A DNA stretch of 64,000 bases from Bacillota bacterium. GTDB lineage: Bacteria > Bacillota > Clostridia > Lachnospirales > Lachnospiraceae. The position numbers were made by a program, and so were the translations under genes. The notes beneath the pieces are model-generated. The model did not search any database. It was not told the origin of the DNA and saw nothing but the letters and a program-made list of their open reading frames with translations. The stretch lies in assembly GCA_023421075.1 (NCBI GenBank), contig JAEZUM010000053.1:58205-122204 (forward strand), in the 5' to 3' direction. How positions within the stretch are numbered: the first letter of the stretch is position 1; the number at the start of each line of letters is the position of its first letter. Positions 27,999 through 36,922 of this stretch are shown here, in pieces.

Positions 27999-29003
27999 TT
28001 ACGAAAATGGTTTACATAAAGCAATTAGATCCTCTACTCTGGCAGTCGCCATACATTCCACGGTATCGGAAGCACCATAATATATCTTAACCTCGCCGTC
28101 CTCCTCCAATATCATTCCGCCTGGAAAGATTACATTCGTACGGAAGCCACCCTCGGTCTCATATTCTGTCTCCGGTGCAATCAGGGGTTCCTTCGACATA
28201 CCGATAATCTTTGAGGGATCCTCAAGATCAAGAAGCATTATACCGGCACAATAACGCTTCTGCCAACGATCCTCCCATCCATTCTTACCGCGGGTTCGAT
28301 CAATATCCACAGAATGGAACAGGGTAAGCCAACCGTGTTCCGTCTTCACAGGCGGTGCACCCGGTCCGATCTTGTCATTTGCAAAGGGTACATCCTCAAC
28401 CGCTAAGAGAAGCTTTGTTTCCCCCCAGTACTTCATATCATAAGAATAGGACATCCAAGTATCAAAGCGGTCTACTCCCCCACGGGAATACACCGGGAAC
28501 GGACGCTCCAGACGCACATATCTTCCGCCTATTTTCTCCGGAAACAGAACCATATTGCGATTATCCGGTGCCGTAAGTGACAAAATGTTTACTGTCTTAA
28601 GATCCTCGGTGACACCAATCCCGCCGCGTAGTCCATGCTTGGTATCGACAGCAAAACACAGATAGCATTTATCCTCGATTATGGTGAGGCGCGGGTCATA
28701 AACCTTTGTCACATCGGGGTCCTTGATATCAGCTACCGTAAGAAAAGGCTGTTCCTGTACCTTCCAGTTGATGCCGTCCTCGCTGAATGCAAGGCCGATC
28801 AGGCAGCCATCGAAGGATCCTTTGCCGTTATAATCATAATCATTACGAAAGGCCATAATATAAGATCCTCTGTATTTCACTACGCCCGCATTGAAGATAC
28901 AATCCGCTTTATAAGGAATATCCTTCGCGCTCAGTACCGGTTCTCCGTTGTTATAACGGGTGATCACATTGCTTGATTTAAGTATTGGGTGCATTTTAGC
29001 CAT
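27999..29003 (-). CDS. GH130-family beta-mannoside phosphorylase-like enzyme
   Basis: GH130 enzymes split beta-linked mannosides with phosphate, releasing mannose 1-phosphate. The 334 residues show the five-bladed propeller signatures FNAGVVKYRGSYIMAFRND, VYDPRLT with the catalytic-region Asp, the RNMVLFPEK and RLERPFP segments, and the late FPGGMILEEDG. The short single-domain form without extensions is consistent with oligosaccharide phosphorylases acting in the cytoplasm. The exact linkage (for example mannosyl-glucose, beta-1,2- or beta-1,4-mannobiose) cannot be read by eye. It precedes the GH106-like gene in the same direction. Confidence 0.85.
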   Translation of the reverse strand: MAKMHPILKSSNVITRYNNGEPVLSAKDIPYKADCIFNAGVVKYRGSYIMAFRNDYDYNGKGSFDGCLIGLAFSEDGINWKVQEQPFLTVADIKDPDVTKVYDPRLTIIEDKCYLCFAVDTKHGLRGGIGVTEDLKTVNILSLTAPDNRNMVLFPEKIGGRYVRLERPFPVYSRGGVDRFDTWMSYSYDMKYWGETKLLLAVEDVPFANDKIGPGAPPVKTEHGWLTLFHSVDIDRTRGKNGWEDRWQKRYCAGIMLLDLEDPSKIIGMSKEPLIAPETEYETEGGFRTNVIFPGGMILEEDGEVKIYYGASDTVECMATARVEDLIALCKPFS

Positions 29004-29148
29004 AATTAACTCCTATTCTTTCATTCAACTCGTTCATTATCGGTAATTTACTCTCTTACTGGTGTCAGTTCTAGTTATCACTTATAGATTTGTTGCTCAA
29101 ATTTCTATTTTTATTACATTCTAATTATACCTTCGTTGGTTTTAGTCA

Positions 29149-31206
29149 TTAATCTATCGTAAAGCTCTTGATCGCTTCCTCAAGCTGCTTTACATTCTCT
29201 TTTAATTCTGTTGCTTCTTCATTCAGTGCCTTCACCACACGTAATTGATCCTCAGCGGTGGTCTCCACCTCCTCGGAAGCAGCGGCTGTCTCTTCAGAAA
29301 TCGCAGAAATATTTACAATAGCATTTAGAGTTAATGCCTTAGCCTTTTCAATATCTTTAATCTCCTCAGAAATATTACCCAGTTTATGTACCAGTCTCTC
29401 AACATATAAACTAATTTGTTCAAATACGTCTACGGTATTATGAAGGGCTATTTCCTGCGAGCTCACGATAACCTCAGTCTGCCTTACCGAATCAACGGTG
29501 CTTTTTGTCTTACCCTGAATGGTGTTAATCACGACACCGATCTTCTTCGCTGCCTCGGCGGAATCCATAGCAAGCTTTCTTATTTCCTCCGCTACAACAG
29601 CAAATCCTCTACCTGACTCACCGGCTCTCGCTGCTTCTATACTGGCATTTAGGGAGAGAAGATTTGTCTGAACCGTGATCTCAGTGATTACATTTAGAAT
29701 TTCGCTGATTGCTCTGGACTCTCGCTCGAGTTCTTGAATGTTGGAAATTGTAGCCTTGTTCATATCGGCTACCGCAAACGTCTTCGTTCCAAGATCATCT
29801 ACGATCGCAATTCCATCCTTCACAATAGAAATGGTCGTCCCGGCAATCTTATCGATCTCACCCGTATTGTCATACACCCGATTGATGCGCTCTGACAGAT
29901 CATTGGTCTGAACAAGACATTGCTCCGTATCCTGTGCCTGCTCGGTCACACCATGCTGAATATCCGTAATCGCAATCCCGATGTTCTTACTGGATTCCAG
30001 CATAATCTGTGAACTGGAATCCACCTTATAAGAGGAATCAAGAACCTTATTATTGATTACTGTTGTCTTCTCAATCAAACTTTTCATATTATGTATCATG
30101 TGATTGACACTGTTACTCAGTGTTCCGAATTCATCCTTACGTTTTGTATCGATTCGAACCGTCAGATCACCTTCTGCTGCAAGTGCGAGCTTTGACATTA
30201 TCTTGTGGATTGAGGAGCTGATGTCACCGGAGATGATTACTCCGGTCACAATGGCTAAGGCCACTGCGATCAATACTATGATTAGGGTTATCATTTTAAT
30301 GACATCTGCCTGTTTGGACAGATGAGAATAAGGAATCAGAGCACAGACTATCGCACCGGTATCTTCTACCTTAGTATAGACATAGAAATACTTCTCATTC
30401 TCATACTCAACATACTCATAACCGCTTTCTAGCTCCTTCACCGATACGTCATGAAAGAAAGAAGCTGAAGTGAAAATAGGTATCTCAAGATCCTCGCCCT
30501 GAATAATTTCACGACCATCCGGGCTGATAAAGGCGAAATAGCTTCCCATAGGAAGATCTAAATCATCTATTACATCCTGTAAAATATTCTTTTTAACATC
30601 TATCATAATATAACCGATGGGACTGGAACCGGTATTGTAATATTCTCTTACAAGCGTGATCCCATACTTATCTTTCTTCAAGCCAAGCTCTTGGTCAAAA
30701 AACTCATGGTAGCCACTCCAAAGAAGTTTTTTCTTAGAGTTACTCACAAGCTTTGCTTCTTCAGTCTCCTTATATACCGTGTAAGGCAGCTCCTCCTTTA
30801 CATCTTGAATAAAAGAGCCGTTGGAGGCAATCTCTTTTCCGTAATTCGTAATCACAACAATGTTCTCCACAATGCTGTTAGCGGTTGCCATGAACACAAT
30901 ATTGCTACGAAGTATCAACAGGATCTCATTCTCTTGTCCTGCCTTTTTCTTATAATAACCGGTAAAATACTGCTTCATAATTGCATCATTTTGAAGCTGT
31001 AATGAAATATCTTCTACATTTTTCATAATCAATCCATAATACTGTGCCGCAGTATTGATGCTTGCAGCAGTGGATCCTTCATAATTACTGATGATCTTCT
31101 TTGATGCCTTTGAGTATGATATTAATCCAAGCGCAATAATGCATAGCACAGGTATAAGAAAGCTTATGATAAGCTTTCCCTTTATACTGGATCCCCATAA
31201 TTTCAT
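29149..31206 (-). CDS. Methyl-accepting chemotaxis protein
   Basis: This transmembrane receptor of about 685 residues has an N-terminal membrane helix, an extracellular region of about 270 residues resembling a double-Cache sensor (a PIGYIMIDVKK and SPDGREII pattern), a second helix, a HAMP linker, and a cytoplasmic signalling domain. That domain carries the hairpin tip motif TNLLSLNASIEAARAGESGR and the EEIRKLA segment. The start is uncertain between 31206 and 31218 because the AAAGG site is badly spaced for both. It lies inside the sugar locus after a YesM/YesN pair, so it may steer the cell toward the same sugar; no che genes are nearby. Confidence 0.9.
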   Translation of the reverse strand: MKLWGSSIKGKLIISFLIPVLCIIALGLISYSKASKKIISNYEGSTAASINTAAQYYGLIMKNVEDISLQLQNDAIMKQYFTGYYKKKAGQENEILLILRSNIVFMATANSIVENIVVITNYGKEIASNGSFIQDVKEELPYTVYKETEEAKLVSNSKKKLLWSGYHEFFDQELGLKKDKYGITLVREYYNTGSSPIGYIMIDVKKNILQDVIDDLDLPMGSYFAFISPDGREIIQGEDLEIPIFTSASFFHDVSVKELESGYEYVEYENEKYFYVYTKVEDTGAIVCALIPYSHLSKQADVIKMITLIIVLIAVALAIVTGVIISGDISSSIHKIMSKLALAAEGDLTVRIDTKRKDEFGTLSNSVNHMIHNMKSLIEKTTVINNKVLDSSYKVDSSSQIMLESSKNIGIAITDIQHGVTEQAQDTEQCLVQTNDLSERINRVYDNTGEIDKIAGTTISIVKDGIAIVDDLGTKTFAVADMNKATISNIQELERESRAISEILNVITEITVQTNLLSLNASIEAARAGESGRGFAVVAEEIRKLAMDSAEAAKKIGVVINTIQGKTKSTVDSVRQTEVIVSSQEIALHNTVDVFEQISLYVERLVHKLGNISEEIKDIEKAKALTLNAIVNISAISEETAAASEEVETTAEDQLRVVKALNEEATELKENVKQLEEAIKSFTID

Positions 31207-31263
31207 TATAATAACCATACCTTTCCAACACCTGCTTTCCTTACATCGCAGGTACAATTTTCC

Positions 31264-31289
31264 AAAGTGATTATTGTAGTAATCACTTT
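31264..31289 (-). terminator. Hairpin between response regulator and chemoreceptor genes
   Basis: A perfect 10-bp inverted repeat (31264-31273 with 31280-31289) lies in the gap. The minus-strand U tract is only three bases, so it may be a weak terminator or an mRNA-processing structure. Confidence 0.4.
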
Positions 31290-31336
31290 GTGACCTCTAT
31301 TCTCTATCCATTGTAAGATTAGGGGCCAGTACAGGT

Positions 31337-32977
31337 TCATTTATCGTTCAGCAATCTATCTCTGTATTCCGTTGGAGTACAACCATAATATTTTTTAAAA
31401 ACACTGGAAAAATAGCGCTGGGAGCTATAACCCGTGCTTTGTGCTACATCCTGTATCTTGTTCGTTGGATTCTGTAGCAGCTCCCCGGCTCGTTCCATAC
31501 GTTTTTGAATTAAATATTCGGTAAACCCTTCTCCTGTTTTTTGTTTAAATACCTGTCTTACATAATTTGCACTGAAAAACAATTGGGAAGAGGCACTTTC
31601 CAGATTAAACTCCTCATTTGACAGGTTATGTTCGATCAATGTCTTGATATCATAGACCAATTTATCACTTTGATTGGAGATAATCACAGAAAACTCATCG
31701 CAACGTTGGGAGACATAATTCTCTAACATTAATTTTGTATCATATAAGGTACCGCAAAGTAGCTGATCCTTGAAATATTGCTTCATCTTCTCATCCTGCC
31801 AGATTTGAAAGGAGCTGCCGGATTCCATTAATGCATTGTCGACAGAGAACACAAGACCGAAGATCGACATATTCACATACTCGACAGAGGATAGATAAAA
31901 GTGTTCATAATACTGTATAATTTCGTTCAGTAATTCTAATGCTTTCTCTTTTCTGGCCAGACGAATGTTCAGGATCAGTTTCTCCTCCAATTCCTGTGGC
32001 CTGTTTCGCATCGGTTCAAGACTGCGATTCTCGACAAGCTGCTTGGCTTCTTCATAATTCATAACACAATTTTGTCCAGGGAGGATAGTCTTCGTAACCA
32101 GTAAGGCTTCCTCATAGGAATTGGATATCTGCTCAAGCCTTGGGTAGATCTTACCCAGTGAACATACCAGATGGATATTATAATATTTCTGAAAGCTCTG
32201 ATTCATTTTCTCCATTCCGGAACGTAGCCCGGTATAGAAGTCAAATACATCGGCATGATTACTACAGAACATGATTGTCAACTGCTTATCGTGAAATCCT
32301 ACCGCATAGGTCAGGGTATCGGAATCAAAATATTCATCTTTAATGATTCGCAGGAAATCTTCGATCAGCTTCTGACTGCTGAAACTCCATTTGGCATCAA
32401 CCGTATCCGTTAAAAGCTTCATAATTCCACAGCAATAATAACGAGCTTTCAGATTAAGCTTGATCATCCGTGCTTCTTCGATCAAATTCTTCTTCTCGGA
32501 TCGCTTCAATAAGATATCCTTCAGAAAACGTTCCTGCATGAATAGGAGATTATCATCAAAGTGTGTCTGAAGTTCCAGCATATTCCGAAGTAAGGATGCA
32601 TTATTCTCAATCTCATCAACTAATTTGCCGATTACTTCAAACAGTTCATCCGGAAGAAAGGGTTTAAGAAGATAATTTGTTACCCCGAGCTCCATCGCCG
32701 TCTTCGCATAAGCAAAGTCATCATACCCACTGATTATGATGGTCTTGAGATCAACCCCCGTATCCTTCACCGCCTTAATGAGCTCCAGACCACTGAGCAG
32801 TGGCATACAGATATCTGTAACAAGAATATCCGGCTGCAATTGCTCAATCATTTCGATTGCCTGTCTGCCATCCTCTGCACAGCCGACAACCTCAACATCC
32901 AGGGTAGACAGATTGATACTCTTCGCCACCAAATCCCTAACATATGCTTCATCATCTGCGATAAGAATACGATACAT
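31337..32977 (-). CDS. YesN-like response regulator with AraC-type DNA-binding domain
   Basis: The 546 residues begin with a receiver domain (IADDE acidic pair, phosphoacceptor Asp in DILVTDICMP, LLKPF). A long middle region typical of YesN proteins follows, and the C-terminus is a double helix-turn-helix AraC domain with FSANYVRQVFKQKTGEGFT and DVAQSTGYSSQRYFSSVFKK. The start at 32977 is fixed by GGGAGG five bases upstream. It is the partner of the sensor kinase just upstream and probably activates the ABC transporter and sugar-enzyme genes around it. Confidence 0.92.
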   Translation of the reverse strand: MYRILIADDEAYVRDLVAKSINLSTLDVEVVGCAEDGRQAIEMIEQLQPDILVTDICMPLLSGLELIKAVKDTGVDLKTIIISGYDDFAYAKTAMELGVTNYLLKPFLPDELFEVIGKLVDEIENNASLLRNMLELQTHFDDNLLFMQERFLKDILLKRSEKKNLIEEARMIKLNLKARYYCCGIMKLLTDTVDAKWSFSSQKLIEDFLRIIKDEYFDSDTLTYAVGFHDKQLTIMFCSNHADVFDFYTGLRSGMEKMNQSFQKYYNIHLVCSLGKIYPRLEQISNSYEEALLVTKTILPGQNCVMNYEEAKQLVENRSLEPMRNRPQELEEKLILNIRLARKEKALELLNEIIQYYEHFYLSSVEYVNMSIFGLVFSVDNALMESGSSFQIWQDEKMKQYFKDQLLCGTLYDTKLMLENYVSQRCDEFSVIISNQSDKLVYDIKTLIEHNLSNEEFNLESASSQLFFSANYVRQVFKQKTGEGFTEYLIQKRMERAGELLQNPTNKIQDVAQSTGYSSQRYFSSVFKKYYGCTPTEYRDRLLNDK

Positions 32978-33023
32978 AGTAACCTCCCGTACGAACACTA
33001 CAGATTTTAACTATCCTTTGAAT

Positions 33024-33109
33024 TAGTTTGTGCCAATTGTGTCCTTTACACTTTAGGATTACGCAGGCACAAACTATTAAGTATGAATTATGCTCTTTAT
33101 AATTCATAC
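33024..33109. repeat. Two adjacent inverted repeats between kinase and regulator genes
   Basis: The first is an 11-bp repeat (33024-33034 with 33066-33076, TAGTTTGTGCC and its complement). The second is an 11-bp hairpin (33081-33091 with 33099-33109) that overlaps the stop codon of the kinase gene. Neither is followed by a U tract, so they look like mRNA structures or protein-binding sites rather than terminators. Confidence 0.5.
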
Positions 33110-34924
33110 TATGATCTGAGCCGGTATAATAATCGTTGCTCTGGTCCACTCTCCGAACTTGCTTTCAAACATCAAACCATAATCCTCTCCGTAATACAGC
33201 TTTATTCTCTCATTCACATTGTAGATACCATAGCCTTCCTTCTGCTCACTCTTCCCCTCCATCAATCCGGCATTGATGCTTATGAGCTTTTCCTCATCTA
33301 TTCCGTAACCATTATCTTCAACACACAGCTTGATCACTAAAATGCCGTTTTCGCCAATATGTTTACTGGAATAAATTCGGATCAACCCTTCTGAATCCTT
33401 TAATTTTATTCCATGATAAATTGAATTCTCGACCAAAGGCTGTAAGATCAGTTTAATTGTAGGAATCCCCATCAGTTCTTCGTCAATATTAATTTCATAG
33501 TTCAATTTGGTCTTATATCTGATTCGCTGTATATTCAAATAGCTTCTTACATGCTCGACCTCATCCCGTAAGGTAATAATCTCATTTCCGTTGCTAAGAC
33601 TTAAGCGAAAGAATTTGCCTAGAGAGTTCGATAGGATACTGATCTCGGAGGCTCCTTGATCAGCGGCCTGCCAGGTAATAGCATTCAACGTATTATATAG
33701 AAAATGCGGATTAATCTGTGCCTGTAATGCTTTTAATTCGGCCAGACGCTTCTGCTTCTGAACGTTCTTCACAATCTCCTTTTCTTCCTTCAGAGCTTCA
33801 ATACTAACATTAAGCTCCGATATCAGATGATCTATTTCACCGATCATATAATTAAAGCCGTCTGCCAAATTGCCCACCTCATTTTTATAGGGGTATTGGA
33901 ACTTGACATGAAAATCCTGTTGGTCTGCTCGTCTCATAATTTTTACCAGATGGTTGATCGGTGTTGTAATACTGATTGCTAATAGAACTGTGATAATAAC
34001 ACTGATGATAACACCCAGAATAAGAATCAATATAATAAATTTACGAAGGGAAGCCAGATTACCAAGAAGATCATACTTTGACTTCACACTGACTAGCTTC
34101 CAATCATTCGTTTTGATGGTCGTAAAGGTACAAAGGTACTCCTCTCCTTTATAATCAACCGCTTGACATAATGCCTTCTTATTGCCGGATAGCTCCTCCG
34201 GAAAGCTTTGTAAAATCTCATTTTCATCCGTACTAAAATTAACAATATCATTTCCTTGCTGATCAACGATAAACATTTTATCTACGGAGGCATAATTCTC
34301 CTCCAGATATTTGTTTATCGTGGACTGCTGTAAGTTAACTACGATATAGACATACTCTACGCTGCCGACGACCAGAAATCGAAATACTACGGGAATTACC
34401 ATCTCCTCCCCGGTAAAAATCTGATCCTTCATGGCCGGAAACCAAGCAACCGTATTATGAGGATTATCCTCAAAGGCTCGATAGAAGTCAGATTCGGTAA
34501 ACCGAAACTCGTGATTTCGAAATCTGGAGAAATTATCAAAATCACTGTATTTCGTATGCATATAAATAGAGTGAATGTAACGATCTCCTTGGGCAAGCTC
34601 TGTTAAGGAATTGGCTACCTTACCAAGGATTTCTGAATACCGTTCACTTGTTGGGTCATTTAGATAATTACTCATCGATGTGGTAAAGGATATATTACTA
34701 GCCATGGCATAAACTCGACGAATCACAGATGCCAGCTTATCCGCCAGATAGTTGTTCGCCTGGTAGATGATGTCCTCAGAGCTTGTATAAGTATTCTCCA
34801 AGGTGTCCTTGAAGGCATAATTATAGTATAAATAACCTGCTACGGAACTGTTGATGGTTAAAATAACAACACATAACAGGATTATTTTTGTTCTGATTTT
34901 CAGATTGGCAACCCATCTCTTCAT
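33104..34924 (-). CDS. YesM-like sensor histidine kinase
   Basis: The 606-residue membrane kinase has helices near residues 12-32 and 290-315 enclosing an extracellular Cache-type sensor. A HAMP domain follows, then the His_kinase domain with phosphorylation region LQAQINPHFLYNTLN and an ATPase domain (LVENSIYHG, DNGYGID, GYGIYNVNERI). The ATG at 34924 is used since GGGGG lies six bases upstream; another ATG two codons earlier is too close. It sits directly after the two ABC permeases and before the YesN regulator. This is the usual arrangement for systems that sense an extracellular sugar, often through the binding protein. Confidence 0.92.
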   Translation of the reverse strand: MKRWVANLKIRTKIILLCVVILTINSSVAGYLYYNYAFKDTLENTYTSSEDIIYQANNYLADKLASVIRRVYAMASNISFTTSMSNYLNDPTSERYSEILGKVANSLTELAQGDRYIHSIYMHTKYSDFDNFSRFRNHEFRFTESDFYRAFEDNPHNTVAWFPAMKDQIFTGEEMVIPVVFRFLVVGSVEYVYIVVNLQQSTINKYLEENYASVDKMFIVDQQGNDIVNFSTDENEILQSFPEELSGNKKALCQAVDYKGEEYLCTFTTIKTNDWKLVSVKSKYDLLGNLASLRKFIILILILGVIISVIITVLLAISITTPINHLVKIMRRADQQDFHVKFQYPYKNEVGNLADGFNYMIGEIDHLISELNVSIEALKEEKEIVKNVQKQKRLAELKALQAQINPHFLYNTLNAITWQAADQGASEISILSNSLGKFFRLSLSNGNEIITLRDEVEHVRSYLNIQRIRYKTKLNYEINIDEELMGIPTIKLILQPLVENSIYHGIKLKDSEGLIRIYSSKHIGENGILVIKLCVEDNGYGIDEEKLISINAGLMEGKSEQKEGYGIYNVNERIKLYYGEDYGLMFESKFGEWTRATIIIPAQIIV

Positions 34925-34999
34925 ACACATCCCCCACCCTTATAAGCAATTCCAAGTTATACTCAATTATAACATATCCCCTGCAGCTTATACAGTTTT

Positions 35000-35848
35000 T
35001 TAGCCCTTTACTGCGCCGGCCGTCAGACCTGAGATGAATTGCTTATTTGCAAAGAAATATACAATTAATATCGGAATAATCGCAATGGAAGCTCCTGCCA
35101 GCATAATATGCCACTCCGCTGCCGCATTCATGGAGTATTTTAATTGAACCACCGCAACGGTTAAGGTTTTTAGCTTTGGCATCGAGATACTCATTACCAG
35201 TGTTGTAACATAATCATTCCAGGCATTGCGGAACGTAAATAATGCAACTACTGCCATAATGGGTGTAATTAGCGGCCGAAGAATTCGAAAGAATATTCCA
35301 TACATGGAACACCCGTCAATGATTGCTGCTTCATCCAGTTCCTTGGGAATGCTCTGAATAAAGCCCATTACCAAAAGTACATTTGCTGATTGCCCGCCGG
35401 TTAACACCAGAACTAGTCCGATAATGCTTTTATGAAGTCCGAATTTCATTAAGAGGGAATAGATTGGGTAAAGGGTAACGGAACCGAGCGCTATGAACAT
35501 TAAACCAACATAGAAGAGCATGATCAGCTTCTTACCTACGAACCTCTGTCTTGCAAATACATAACCCGCTAAGGAGGAGGTAAATACTGCGATCACCATG
35601 GTCGAAAAGCTGATGATAATACTATTCATCGTGTACTTTGTAAAATTCGCCTTGATAAATGCTTCCCAGTAATTCATCACCTGCCAGCCATCCTTGGGAA
35701 AGAAATTTCCTCCGGCAGTCAGCTCGCTGTTTGTCTTGAAGGATCCGATTACAGCATACACGATTGGATAGATGGTAAATACGATCATAGCAACCAAAAA
35801 GACTGCGACCAAGGTTCCTATGCAAATTTTCATAATCTTATTATTCAT
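35000..35848 (-). CDS. Sugar ABC transporter permease, MalG/LplC-like (CUT1)
   Basis: This inner-membrane permease has six hydrophobic helices in 282 residues. The cytoplasmic coupling motif is ELDEAAIIDGCSMYGIFFRI, the EAA loop that contacts the ATPase. The start at 35848 is nine bases from AGGAG; the longer frame to 35878 would overlap the upstream permease. It forms an operon with the second permease (16-base gap) and the binding protein. No ATP-binding subunit is encoded in the window, so a shared MsmX-type ATPase is likely, as in many CUT1 systems. Confidence 0.92.
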   Translation of the reverse strand: MNNKIMKICIGTLVAVFLVAMIVFTIYPIVYAVIGSFKTNSELTAGGNFFPKDGWQVMNYWEAFIKANFTKYTMNSIIISFSTMVIAVFTSSLAGYVFARQRFVGKKLIMLFYVGLMFIALGSVTLYPIYSLLMKFGLHKSIIGLVLVLTGGQSANVLLVMGFIQSIPKELDEAAIIDGCSMYGIFFRILRPLITPIMAVVALFTFRNAWNDYVTTLVMSISMPKLKTLTVAVVQLKYSMNAAAEWHIMLAGASIAIIPILIVYFFANKQFISGLTAGAVKG

Positions 35849-35864
35849 TCTCATCTTCTCCTTT

Positions 35865-36815
35865 CTAGTATACATCATCTAATTTCTTGGAAACTTTAAG
35901 ATAAACAACCGTAATAATTCCTGCGATTAATGCTGATACAGCACTTACGGCAGCACCATAACCATACTGAGGCATTGTAATGCTGCTGGTTGATACCGGG
36001 AAGAAGAAGGAATATCCGTACAGTGACATTACCATGGTAGAAAAGTTCGGTCCACCTTCCGTAAGTACCATTACATTGGTCATATCATGGAACGCTGCAG
36101 TAATCGACAGCATCAATATGATCTTTAGGATTGGACCGAGCATTGGTAGGGTTATATACCAGGTTGTCTGTACCCCATTTGCACCATCGATTCTGGCACT
36201 TTCCAACGTCTCCTCCGAGATCCGTTGCAGCCCGGCAATAAAATAAACCATATAATTACCGATTCCACCCCAAACTGCTGTAATAACCAATGTCTTCATG
36301 GAATTCTGTGCACCAAGCCAGTTGATCGGCTGCTTAATGATATTCCAATCCATCAGGTAATAATTAATCTGTCCGTTATATACGTTAAAGAGCAGATAAA
36401 ATACCAAGCCCATAACGGCTGCACTCATAATGGTAGGTACAAAGATGATACTTTGCAGCAGACCGTTTCCCTTTCTCTTCTTGCTTAAAAACAATGCCAA
36501 TAAGAACGCTAACGGAATAATGATAATAATCTTCGCACCTGCATATACCAAAGTGTTCTTTGCAGCCTTCCAGTATACCTCATCACGAAGAACACGCGCC
36601 AGATTATCCAGACCTATAAACTTCGGTATCTCGGAGGCAAGCCCACCATACCGATAAAAGATAAACTTCATGGTCCATATACAAGGATAGATGGAAAAAG
36701 CGATAAATAAGACAAGGTTAGGGAGAAGCATACTATACGCCTGCAAGTTCTCTTTTATCTTTCTTCTATTTCTCGTGTTAAATACCTGTGATTTTGTCTT
36801 CCTCTCCACAGTCAT
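35865..36815 (-). CDS. Sugar ABC transporter permease, MalF/UgpA/LplB-like (CUT1)
   Basis: The 316 residues have a basic N-terminal tail, six membrane helices, and the EAA coupling loop ETLESARIDGANGVQTTW. It is the first permease gene after the binding-protein gene, separated from it by a hairpin terminator that should lower permease relative to binding-protein expression. It pairs with the MalG-like permease to form the channel of a CUT1 importer. Confidence 0.92.
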   Translation of the reverse strand: MTVERKTKSQVFNTRNRRKIKENLQAYSMLLPNLVLFIAFSIYPCIWTMKFIFYRYGGLASEIPKFIGLDNLARVLRDEVYWKAAKNTLVYAGAKIIIIIPLAFLLALFLSKKRKGNGLLQSIIFVPTIMSAAVMGLVFYLLFNVYNGQINYYLMDWNIIKQPINWLGAQNSMKTLVITAVWGGIGNYMVYFIAGLQRISEETLESARIDGANGVQTTWYITLPMLGPILKIILMLSITAAFHDMTNVMVLTEGGPNFSTMVMSLYGYSFFFPVSTSSITMPQYGYGAAVSAVSALIAGIITVVYLKVSKKLDDVY

Positions 36816-36829
36816 TCTCCCCTCTTTCT

Positions 36830-36863
36830 AAAAAATATGGGGCACTTGGTTACAAAGTGCCCC
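36830..36863 (-). terminator. Intercistronic terminator after the binding-protein gene
   Basis: A perfect 9-bp GC-rich stem (36839-36847 with 36855-36863) is followed by ATATTTTTT on the minus strand. It lies between the binding-protein stop (36923) and the first permease start (36815). Partial read-through here is a common way to make more binding protein than permease. Confidence 0.82.
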
Positions 36864-36922
36864 TTTTGTCAAATACTAGTCAGCCGCCAACAGCGAGCGT
36901 CATATTTTCTAATGATAATAAC

